A stretch of 64,000 nucleotides of DNA from Haloarchaeobius sp. HME9146 (GTDB lineage Archaea > Halobacteriota > Halobacteria > Halobacteriales > Natrialbaceae), in the NCBI RefSeq assembly GCF_025399835.1, contig NZ_JAODVR010000001.1:3224001-3288000 (forward strand). Direction: 5' to 3'. The position numbers and the translations under genes were made by a program. The notes under the pieces are model-generated. The model was not told the DNA's origin. It saw nothing but the letters and a program-made list of their open reading frames with translations, and did no database searches. Every line of letters starts with the position of its first letter. Within the stretch, counting starts at the first letter, position 1. Positions 58,095-64,000 of this stretch are shown in pieces.

Positions 58095-59417
58095 CTACGA
58101 TGGCCGTTTTCGCTGCAGCGTGGCCAGTGCCGCCGCCGGGGGACCGCCGTGACTCGGCCAGAATGTCGGCCGGCCGTCGGCAACGCGACGCGCCACACCG
58201 GCCTTGTGTACCTCTCGTGTCGGCAGCGTCTCGGCCGGGTTATCTATCGACGTGCCGGTCAGCTCCTCCCAGACGTCCTGATAGGTCTCGATTGTCGGGC
58301 CGACGTCCCGGACGAACTCCAGTTTCTCCAGGCAGTCCGCCGACGGGTAGATGTCCGGGTTCTCCAGGATCCAGTCGTCGACGTACGGCCAGGCCGCCTC
58401 GTTCGGCGTCGCGTAGAACACGTAGTTCGAGATGGACGCGTTCACCTTCGGGTTCAACAGGTAATCCACGAACGCGTGGGCCGCGTTCGGATGTGCGGCG
58501 TCCGACGGTATCGCGGCCGAATCGACCCACATGACCCCACCGTCGTCGGGGATGCGGTACTCGATGGGCGACATCCCGTTCTGGAACAGGTGCCAGTAGG
58601 CGATGAACGCCTCACCGGACCAGGTGTGGATGGGGGACGCCCGCCGGTCGACCAGGTTCGACACCATGTTCGTGGAGTCGTAGCCCCGGACCAGCGGCCG
58701 CTGCTCGCGCAGGAGCTCACCGGCCTCACGTATCTCGCTCTCGCTGGTGGTGTTCAGCGAGTAGCCCAGGCGCTTGAGCGCGACGCCGATGGTCTCTCGC
58801 ACGTCGTTCAACATGGTGATACGACCGGCGTGGTCCTGGTCCCAGAGCACCTCCCAGGACACCGGACTGGGGAGGGTCGCCAGCTCCCGGTTCCAGCCGA
58901 TTCCCGTCGTCCCCCACTGGAACGGAACCGAGTGACGGCCGGGACCGGGGTCGTACGGCTGGTCGAGCTGCCAGCGTCTCTCCAGGTTCGACCAGTTCGA
59001 GAGCTTCTCGAGGTCGAACGGGACGATACGACCCGCTCCCACGAGGACGGTGACGAAGTAGCCACTCGGGAACACGAGGTCGTACGCCGGTGTCGACGGG
59101 TCGTGCAGGCCCCGGTACATCTCCTCGTTCGAATCGTAGTAGTCGACCGTGACGTCGACACCGAACGCCTGCTCGAAGTGGCGAATCGTCTCGCGGGGCC
59201 AGTAGTCACGCCACTGGAACACCCGGAGGTGGTCCTCGATTTCGTAGGGAGGCAACGAGAGCCCGAGCTCCGCGCGCAACACGCTGTTCCCGCGTCTCAC
59301 GGGTGGCGTCGTCGTCGGTTGGCGCTGGGTGGTCTCGCCGAAGCAGCCGGCGGCGACGGCGCTGCTCGCGGCAGCGAGTCCGCACAGGACAGACCGGCGG
59401 CTTCTGGACTCCTTCAT
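58095..59417 (-). CDS. PotD-like Tat lipoprotein, copy 2
   Basis: This 440-residue paralogue of the downstream gene also has a Tat-lipobox signal (RSRRSVLCGLAAASS then AAGC) and the PotD-type body: LRVFQWRDYWPRETIRHFE, VDVTVDYYDSNEEMYRGL, YDLVFPSGYFV, IHTWSGEAFIAYWHLF. Long stretches are the same as in copy 1 at DNA level, including 91 identical bases. The N-terminal linkers and the tails beyond VWEELTG differ fully, so selection or conversion acts on the binding fold only. It is 88 bp upstream of copy 1 with its own promoter. Ligand-site changes between the copies (FVTGLAERG versus FVTVLVGAG) may mean different ligands. Confidence 0.88.
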   Translation of the reverse strand: MKESRSRRSVLCGLAAASSAVAAGCFGETTQRQPTTTPPVRRGNSVLRAELGLSLPPYEIEDHLRVFQWRDYWPRETIRHFEQAFGVDVTVDYYDSNEEMYRGLHDPSTPAYDLVFPSGYFVTVLVGAGRIVPFDLEKLSNWSNLERRWQLDQPYDPGPGRHSVPFQWGTTGIGWNRELATLPSPVSWEVLWDQDHAGRITMLNDVRETIGVALKRLGYSLNTTSESEIREAGELLREQRPLVRGYDSTNMVSNLVDRRASPIHTWSGEAFIAYWHLFQNGMSPIEYRIPDDGGVMWVDSAAIPSDAAHPNAAHAFVDYLLNPKVNASISNYVFYATPNEAAWPYVDDWILENPDIYPSADCLEKLEFVRDVGPTIETYQDVWEELTGTSIDNPAETLPTREVHKAGVARRVADGRPTFWPSHGGPPAAALATLQRKRPS

Positions 59418-59432
59418 AACCCCCCTGTACTG

Positions 59433-59458
59433 GCTAGTACGCGGGTTCGAGAGATAAA
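59433..59458 (-). promoter_or_regulatory. Promoter of PotD-like copy 2, matched to copy 1
   Basis: TTTATC (59453-59458) and TACTAGC (59433-59439) on the minus strand precede the ATG at 59417 with the same 20-bp offset as at copy 1. The promoter was therefore duplicated with the gene or is kept by shared regulation. Confidence 0.5.
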
Positions 59459-59492
59459 GAGACGGCCGGCGTGGCAGTCGTCGGGCGGACGC

Positions 59493-60572
59493 TCAGTCGT
59501 CGGCGACGACCATTCGACGGTCGCCTGATGTGTCGACCATGCCGAGCACGTCGTCGAAGAAGTCGAGGGAGTCGTTCGGGCCGGGGTTGGCCTCGGGGTG
59601 GTACTGGCGCGTGATGATGTTCAGCTCCTCGCTGTCGAGGCCCTCGGGCGTGTCGTCGTTGACGTTGCGCTGGGTGACGGTGAGCTTCTCGCCGGGGTCG
59701 GCGACGGTGTAGCCGTGGTTCTGGGTGGTCATGACGACGCGACCGGATTCCTCGTCGATGACGGGCTGGTTGACGCCGCGGTGGCCGAAGTCCATCTTCT
59801 CGGTGGTGCCACCGAGCGCGCGAGCGACGATCTGCTGACCGAGGCAGATGCCGGCGATGGGGAGTTCGCCGGTGAACTCCTCGACGAGCGAGACGGCGGC
59901 TTCGAAATTCGCAGGGTCGCCGGGACCGTTCGAGATGAACAGGATGTCCGGGTCGAGCGCGGTGACCTCCTCGGCCGTCGTGTCGTAGGGCAGGACGTGG
60001 ACGGTCGCGCCGCGCTCCGTGAGCGAGTCGATGATGGACTTCTTGGCACCGCAGTCGACGAGTGCGACGGTCGCGCCGTCGCCGGTCTGGTTGTAGACCT
60101 CGGGTTCCGAGACCGAGACCTGCGCGCCGATGTCGGTGTGCTCGCTCATCGTCTTGCACTGTTCGAGCTCGGCGAGCGCGTCCTCGGGGGTCACGTCGTC
60201 GCCCACCGCGATACCGCACTTCATCGCGCCGCTCTCGCGGATGTCGGTGACGAGGTCGCGGGTGTCGAGGTGGTCGACGGCCGGCACGCCCTCGGCGGTC
60301 AGCCAGTCGGCCACGTCGTCGGTGAGTTCACGAGCGACGACCGCGCGCGGGTGGACGCGGTCGGACTCGAAGCGTTCGGGTCGGACGCCGTAGTTTCCAA
60401 TCAGGGGATACGCGAAGGTGAGGATCTGCTCCTCGTAGGATGGGTCGGTGAGACTCTCTTCGTATCCTGTGTATGCTGTTGTGAAAACCAGTTCGCCACG
60501 GGCTGTCCCCGGAGCACGACCACGCGCCTCGACGACGTGGCCACCCTCCAGCGCTACGTAGGCGTCCGTCAT
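59493..60572 (-). CDS. carA: Carbamoyl-phosphate synthase small subunit (glutaminase)
   Basis: This 359-residue class I amidotransferase subunit releases ammonia from glutamine for CarB. The N-terminal CarA domain contains GELVFTTAYTGYEESLTDPSYEEQI and IGNYGV. The glutaminase has the nucleophile Cys in AGICLGQQIVARALGG and the His-Glu pair in YHPEANPGP, with FISNGPGDP as oxyanion region. Length and motifs are complete. The start at 60572 (MTDAYVALEGG) is set by a TATA-like box 28 bp upstream, so the message is leaderless. It is divergent from an Lrp-family gene with 101 bp between, and far from carB. Confidence 0.96.
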   Translation of the reverse strand: MTDAYVALEGGHVVEARGRAPGTARGELVFTTAYTGYEESLTDPSYEEQILTFAYPLIGNYGVRPERFESDRVHPRAVVARELTDDVADWLTAEGVPAVDHLDTRDLVTDIRESGAMKCGIAVGDDVTPEDALAELEQCKTMSEHTDIGAQVSVSEPEVYNQTGDGATVALVDCGAKKSIIDSLTERGATVHVLPYDTTAEEVTALDPDILFISNGPGDPANFEAAVSLVEEFTGELPIAGICLGQQIVARALGGTTEKMDFGHRGVNQPVIDEESGRVVMTTQNHGYTVADPGEKLTVTQRNVNDDTPEGLDSEELNIITRQYHPEANPGPNDSLDFFDDVLGMVDTSGDRRMVVADD

Positions 60573-60596
60573 TACGAGATACGTATTGTCCAACCC

Positions 60597-60638
60597 AAAT
60601 AAGTCTTGCTTTCGAAATCTCGTTACGAATTTCGTAAC
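60597..60638. promoter_or_regulatory. carA promoter with GTTACGAA-T-TTCGTAAC operator between carA and the Lrp gene
   Basis: The perfect 8-1-8 palindrome GTTACGAA-T-TTCGTAAC is at 60622-60638. TTTCGAAA (60610-60617) is next to it. The carA TATA-like box (CTTATTT on the minus strand, 60597-60603) is 28 bp before the carA ATG. The palindrome sits just upstream of the carA basal elements and 36 bp upstream of the Lrp-family start, so one regulator could act on both. Its CGAATTTCG core recurs upstream of carB. Confidence 0.6.
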
Positions 60639-60673
60639 AGCCAAGTCTCGCGGTCCAGTACTATTCGACCTCC

Positions 60674-61087
60674 ATGGACGAACTCGACCGCCAGATACTG
60701 AACATCCTCCGACGGGACGCCCGGACACCCTACACGGAAATCGCCGACCGCGTCGGGACGAGCGAGGGCACCGTCCGCAACCGCGTCGAACGGATGACCG
60801 AACAGAACGTCATCGAGCGCTTCACCGTCGCGACGCGCACCGGGAACGTCAAGGCGATGATTGAGGTAGGTGTTGCGGTGGACGTCGACACGACCGACAT
60901 CTCCGACCGGATGGCCGAGTGGGAGGAGGTCGACTTCGTCTGGCAGGTCTCCGGCGAGGAGGACGTGGTCCTGGTCGTGGACTGCGCCGACACCCAGGGC
61001 GTGAACAAACTCATCACGCAGGCGCGCGAGCTGGAGGAGGTCGTCTCCACGAAGACCCGGCTCATCCTCGATGAGCGTCTGGGTTGA
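60674..61087 (+). CDS. Lrp/AsnC family transcriptional regulator
   Basis: This 137-residue regulator has an N-terminal HTH (ELDRQILNILRRDARTPYTEIADRVGTSEGTVRNRVERM) and a C-terminal RAM ligand-binding domain (MIEVGVAVDVDTTDISDRM, then FVWQVSGEEDVVLVVDCADTQGVNKLI). It is full length. Lrp proteins bind palindromic sites as dimers and respond to amino acids. The gene is divergent from carA and shares a 17-bp palindrome with it in the 101-bp spacer, so arginine- or pyrimidine-linked control of carA and its own gene is likely. That link is inference from position. Confidence 0.92.
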   Translation: MDELDRQILNILRRDARTPYTEIADRVGTSEGTVRNRVERMTEQNVIERFTVATRTGNVKAMIEVGVAVDVDTTDISDRMAEWEEVDFVWQVSGEEDVVLVVDCADTQGVNKLITQARELEEVVSTKTRLILDERLG

Positions 61088-61265
61088 GCCCGAAACGACA
61101 GTGTTAGTGCGAGACTACTCTCCGGTAATGGGCGATTAGAACCCGGTGCAGTCGTGCGGTTTCGTCTGCATACCAGGGCCACAAAAGCTTTGTACCACTG
61201 CCGAACTGGTTAGAAACCAATAAATAACTATATCTGATAACCAAAAGAAGCATCAGTCGGTTCAC

Positions 61266-61532
61266 ATGGCCACCCCGAGCAAGCGATTCGGCGACGACGA
61301 AGTCACGCTAGAGGCCAGCGTCGATACCGGCGCGGCCTTCGTGATGCTGATGCTGGCGCAGATGGTGCTGTTGTTCACGTTCTGGATCACGCTCTGGCCC
61401 GCAGCCTTCGGGATTCCACAGGACGTACGGCTGATGTCCGCCATCGGTGGGTTCTTCACCGGTGCCGCGGTGCTCGGCCTCTACGGGGGCATCAAGACCC
61501 TCATGCGGCAGACCGTCGAAACCGGCGCGTAA
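61266..61532 (+). CDS. Small two-helix membrane protein, unknown
   Basis: This 88-residue protein starts MATPSKRFGDDEVTLEASVDTG. It has two hydrophobic helices (about residues 22-46 and 58-76, the second AIGGFFTGAAVLGLYGG) and a short C-terminus. The 178 bp between the Lrp-family gene and this one include an AT-rich stretch (about 61212-61245) that should hold the promoter. I do not recognise the family. Confidence 0.65.
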   Translation: MATPSKRFGDDEVTLEASVDTGAAFVMLMLAQMVLLFTFWITLWPAAFGIPQDVRLMSAIGGFFTGAAVLGLYGGIKTLMRQTVETGA

Positions 61533-61671
61533 GCGAGCAGTACTGGCACACGAACGAAACGGGGTTGGGTGGCCACACAGGGGAAGAGACGCGTTCGCAG
61601 TTGGATTGACGGCACACGCCGTCGACGGGGCGGACTGAACCCGCCGACCGGCCTGTCCGGGACGACACACA

Positions 61672-61725
61672 CGACTGGCAATCGACTGGCAGCCGACCAG
61701 ACTACGACTGGCAACTCGACTGGTA
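61672..61725. repeat. Four copies of the 9-mer CGACTGGYA in a 254-bp spacer
   Basis: CGACTGGCA occurs at 61672, 61683 and 61705 and CGACTGGTA at 61717, in the spacer between two convergent genes. The spacing is irregular (11, 22 and 12 bp). No coding frame is convincing here. It could be a slippage product or sites for a protein. Confidence 0.4.
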
Positions 61726-61786
61726 CACGGCACATCGCGTCGTCCCCCGGTCGGCGTCTCTCATAGATTCGCGAGTGACGACGCCG

Positions 61787-62461
61787 TCACGCCTGCTCGT
61801 TCTTCGGCGGTTCGAGGTGGCCTTTTCGTCGGTGAACCGTCGTGTAGAGTCGGTTCAGCACGCGGTCGACCGGTCCCGTACTGGTTCGGACCTCGACCCG
61901 TCCCTCGCGAATCGCCGAGACGACCGCCTCCGCCGTCGGCTCCGGGGCGTCGACGACCGTGTACGCCCGCCCGACCTCGATCGGAAAGTGGGCGTCGCTT
62001 CCCCCGACGACGGGCAGGTCGCGCTCGGCGGCGAGTCGTTCCGCCCGCCGCCGGTTCTCCGGGTGTTTTCCGTTCACCTCGACGGCGTCGAACTCCGCCG
62101 TGGAATGGCGGATGTCCCCGTTCCGGAACGGGTGCGCCATGATGGCCACGCAGTCGTGGTCGTGGGCGAGGTCGACCGCTTCGGTGGGCCGGAGTTCGCC
62201 CTTCGTCGTCTCCCTGGGCGGGTCCGGGCCGACGACGAGGACGTGGCCTCGCGTCGTCGATATCTCGATGCCGGGCAGCAACACCGGGTCCTCCGCACGG
62301 AACGGCGTGTAGTAGTCGTGGTTCGTGAGTGCGAGGGCGTCGAGGCCGCGGTACCGGGCGACCGCGGCGAGGAGGCGGACCCCGTACGGGTCGAATCGGT
62401 CGCCGAGTGCCCGACGCCCGTGGAAGAACCGCGTGTGCGTGTGGAGGTCGATGGTGAACAC
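61787..62461 (-). CDS. PHP-domain phosphoesterase
   Basis: This 224-residue PHP-domain protein has the metal motifs TIDLHTHTRFFHG (HxH), ALTNHDYYTP, PGIEISTTRGHVLVVG and IMAHPFRNGDIR, with the final pair in GSDAHFPIEVGRAYT. The trinuclear metal site should be complete. Stand-alone PHP proteins hydrolyse phosphoesters such as nucleotides or small phosphates (as in YciV/RnaseAM); the substrate here is not known. It is divergent from the lipid kinase gene with 53 bp between. Confidence 0.9.
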   Translation of the reverse strand: MFTIDLHTHTRFFHGRRALGDRFDPYGVRLLAAVARYRGLDALALTNHDYYTPFRAEDPVLLPGIEISTTRGHVLVVGPDPPRETTKGELRPTEAVDLAHDHDCVAIMAHPFRNGDIRHSTAEFDAVEVNGKHPENRRRAERLAAERDLPVVGGSDAHFPIEVGRAYTVVDAPEPTAEAVVSAIREGRVEVRTSTGPVDRVLNRLYTTVHRRKGHLEPPKNEQA

Positions 62462-62514
62462 GTCTCGGATAGACTGTGGCCAAGGTCTTTGTCGTTCCCC
62501 CGCGCAGTCTGCCT

Positions 62515-63408
62515 ATGTCCGATTGCATCCTCGTCCTGAATCCCAAGAGCGGCGGCGGGAAACGGGCCGACCAGACACGACGGCTCGCCGACGAACACGG
62601 CTACCGAGTCTGGGAGTCCACGGGGCGCGGGGAGACGTACGAACTCGCCCGGGATGCGGTGTCGGAAGACGCCTCGCTGGTGGTCGCAGCCGGTGGCGAC
62701 GGGACCCTCAACGAGGTCGTCCGGGGCGTCGACGACGCGGGCGGCCTCGACAGCACCACCCTCGGGGTCGTCCCGGCCGGGACGGGGAACAACTTCGCCG
62801 ACCGACTCGGCATCCAAGGCATCGAGCACTCCTTCCAGCTCCTGGAGTCCGGTCGTCGCCGTCGAATCGACCTCGGGGTGGCGAACGGTCGCCTGTTCGT
62901 CAACTCCTGCGTCGGCGGCCTGACCGCGGATTCGAGCGTCGCCACGACGCCCGAGTTCAAGAAGCGCTGGGGGGTGCTGGCCTACGTCATCAACACGATG
63001 CGGGAGTACCGGGACTTCGAAGGGCTGGACATCGACGTGCACGACGAGAACGGCGCGGAGCTGTACGCCGGGGAAGCCATCGGCGTCCTCGTGGGCAACG
63101 GCCGGCGGTTCGTCGGCGAACCCGGCGTGCAAGCCAACATGGAGGACGGGATGCTGAACATCGTCGTCATCGAGGACCGCCCCGCACGGTCGCTCGCCAG
63201 TGACGAGGCTATCCGCCGGTTCCTCCGGCGCGACCGGGACCACCTGACCCGCCTGCTCGCCCCGGAGATGCACCTCACCGTCCACGGCGACGAGCCTCGG
63301 CACTTCAGCCTCGACGGCGAGGGGCTGTCGACGACCGAGTTGAAGGCGCGGTCGCGGCCGCAGTGTCTGCGGTTCTGCGTGAGCAAGACGTACCAGCCAC
63401 GCCCCTGA
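62515..63408 (+). CDS. Diacylglycerol kinase-type lipid kinase (YegS/DgkB family)
   Basis: This 297-residue protein starts CILVLNPKSGGGKRADQTR, and has the catalytic GGDGTLNEVVRG and PAGTGNNFADRLG motifs of the DAGK/YegS family. The C-terminal half has RRFVGEPGVQANMEDGMLNIVV and the final DGE in LDGEGLS, as expected. Substrates in bacteria are diacylglycerol or related lipids; in archaea an isoprenoid or other lipid alcohol is likely. Start at 62515 (MSDCILVLN) chosen. It is followed by idi, 43 bp on, which may suggest an isoprenoid-lipid link. Confidence 0.9.
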   Translation: MSDCILVLNPKSGGGKRADQTRRLADEHGYRVWESTGRGETYELARDAVSEDASLVVAAGGDGTLNEVVRGVDDAGGLDSTTLGVVPAGTGNNFADRLGIQGIEHSFQLLESGRRRRIDLGVANGRLFVNSCVGGLTADSSVATTPEFKKRWGVLAYVINTMREYRDFEGLDIDVHDENGAELYAGEAIGVLVGNGRRFVGEPGVQANMEDGMLNIVVIEDRPARSLASDEAIRRFLRRDRDHLTRLLAPEMHLTVHGDEPRHFSLDGEGLSTTELKARSRPQCLRFCVSKTYQPRP

Positions 63409-63451
63409 CGAAAGCGAAGTTCCTTTTTACGGGGTCGTCGATTGTTGATGC

Positions 63452-64000
63452 ATGAGTACCCCAAACGAAGCAGACGAGGTGGCCGAGGAACTCCCGCACA
63501 AGAACGCGGGACAGGAGGTCATCGCCGTCGACGCCGACGACAACGAACAGGGCCTCGTCAACCGCCTCGACGCCCACACCGGTGAGGGTATCCGCCACCG
63601 CGCGTTCACCTCGCTCGTGTTCGACGGGGACGGGAACATCCTGCTCGCCCAGCGCGCCGCCGACAAGCGCCTGTGGGGCACCTGGTGGGACGGCACCGTC
63701 GCCTCGCACCCGGTCGAGGGACAGTCCCAGGAGGCCGCCACCCGCGAGCGCCTCGAAGAGGAACTCGGTATCACGCCCGACCAGTACGAGAACCTCCAGC
63801 TCACCGACCGCTTCGAGTACAAGCGCTACTTCGAGAACGCGGGCGTCGAGCACGAGGTCTGTGCCGTCCTCAAGCTCACCCTCACCGACACCAGCCTCGA
63901 CCCCGACCCGGAGGAGGTCGAGGGCCTGATGTGGGTCCCCTACGAGCGACTCCACGACAATCCCGAGTTCTACCGGCAGCTCCGCCTGTGCCCCTGGTTC
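63452..64000 (+). CDS. idi: Type 1 isopentenyl-diphosphate delta-isomerase-like Nudix protein (truncated by window end)
   Basis: The first 183 residues are visible, the gene runs off the window. It has the type 1 IDI layout: RHRAFTSLVFDGDGNILLAQRAADKRLWGTWWDGTVASHP, the Nudix-like EAATRERLEEELGI and the catalytic-Glu region GVEHEVCAVLKL. The active-site cysteine of bacterial IDI, found in the xCxxHP element, is replaced: the sequence here is TVASHP, with Ala in the place I would expect Cys. A TATA-like CTTTTTA lies about 27 bp before the ATG. It interconverts IPP and DMAPP if active. The Cys change makes full activity uncertain. Confidence 0.85.
   Translation, partial: MSTPNEADEVAEELPHKNAGQEVIAVDADDNEQGLVNRLDAHTGEGIRHRAFTSLVFDGDGNILLAQRAADKRLWGTWWDGTVASHPVEGQSQEAATRERLEEELGITPDQYENLQLTDRFEYKRYFENAGVEHEVCAVLKLTLTDTSLDPDPEEVEGLMWVPYERLHDNPEFYRQLRLCPWF

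Noticed and set aside
58095..58230. Frameshift at the 3' end of PotD-like copy 2
   Set aside because: Its tail differs from copy 1, but no shifted frame restores similarity; the difference begins after the end of the conserved fold in both copies.
54726..59417. Polyamine ABC transporter operon
   Set aside because: Only binding proteins are present. The next genes on either side are a kinase and carA; no PotA, PotB or PotC homologue is in the window.
1..64000. tRNA and rRNA genes
   Set aside because: I looked for TTCRA-type T-arms with matching acceptor stems on both strands and saw none that fold; a tRNAscan run would be decisive.

Overview
This window is chromosomal DNA from a haloarchaeon (class Halobacteria). 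The evidence is the very high GC content, the strongly acidic predicted proteome, short or leaderless 5' ends with TATA-like boxes about 26-28 bp upstream, archaeal-type genes (DnaG-type primase, ValS, the Ahb haem branch, MoeA fused to a binding-protein-like domain) and many protein families known mainly from haloarchaea. The genus cannot be decided from this sequence alone. I found about 65 protein genes, no tRNA or rRNA genes, no CRISPR array and no intact insertion sequence.

Layout. 1-12.1 kb: a truncated gene end, a PLP aminotransferase, an ABC1/UbiB kinase beside an Hsp20 chaperone, a GIDE-like membrane protein, two tandem moeA genes, M3 and M48 metallopeptidases, a HAD phosphatase, an LWR-salt protein and a pterin carbinolamine dehydratase. 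12.1-18.4 kb: two exported proteins (a HExxH protein and a PQQ-type sugar dehydrogenase carrying anchor signals at both ends), then the tetrapyrrole cluster hemA-sirC-ahbAB and a DUF5778 gene followed by tandem hairpin repeats. 18.5-22.7 kb: two cis-prenyltransferase genes with complementary motif losses, a DUF92 membrane protein and a GNAT. 22.7-32.2 kb: an esterase, dnaG, a membrane-tethered winged-helix regulator, accessory genes (acetyltransferase, MFS transporter, HFX_2341-type regulator, DUF457-like membrane hydrolase) and a compositionally odd spacer. 32.5-44.6 kb: valS, small membrane proteins, DUF1405, a probable CGCGG-type RiPP precursor without an adjacent radical SAM gene, pdxS, thrB, a 7TM histidine kinase with a 45-bp repeat in its ATPase domain, a FAD amine-oxidase-like protein, and a 480-bp spacer rich in small hairpins. 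44.6-49 kb: an NADH-dependent flavoprotein and a run of small, mostly lineage-specific genes. 49-64 kb: carB, a PrsW-type protease, an atypical SDR, a sensor kinase placed directly behind two tandem PotD-like lipoprotein genes, carA divergent from an Lrp regulator, a PHP phosphoesterase, a lipid kinase and a truncated idi.

How genes work together. hemA, sirC and ahbAB give the siroheme-dependent haem route. The two prenyltransferase homologues look like the catalytic and structural halves of one heteromeric enzyme making the polyprenyl carrier for glycosylation. carA and carB lie 7 kb apart and convergent, but share a palindromic CGAATTTCG core upstream, and an Lrp gene is divergent from carA. 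The two PotD-like proteins have no permease or ATPase nearby; the first ends 2 bp before a Cache-like sensor kinase, which suggests ligand sensing rather than uptake. Family names and DUF numbers are recalled from general knowledge and were not searched.
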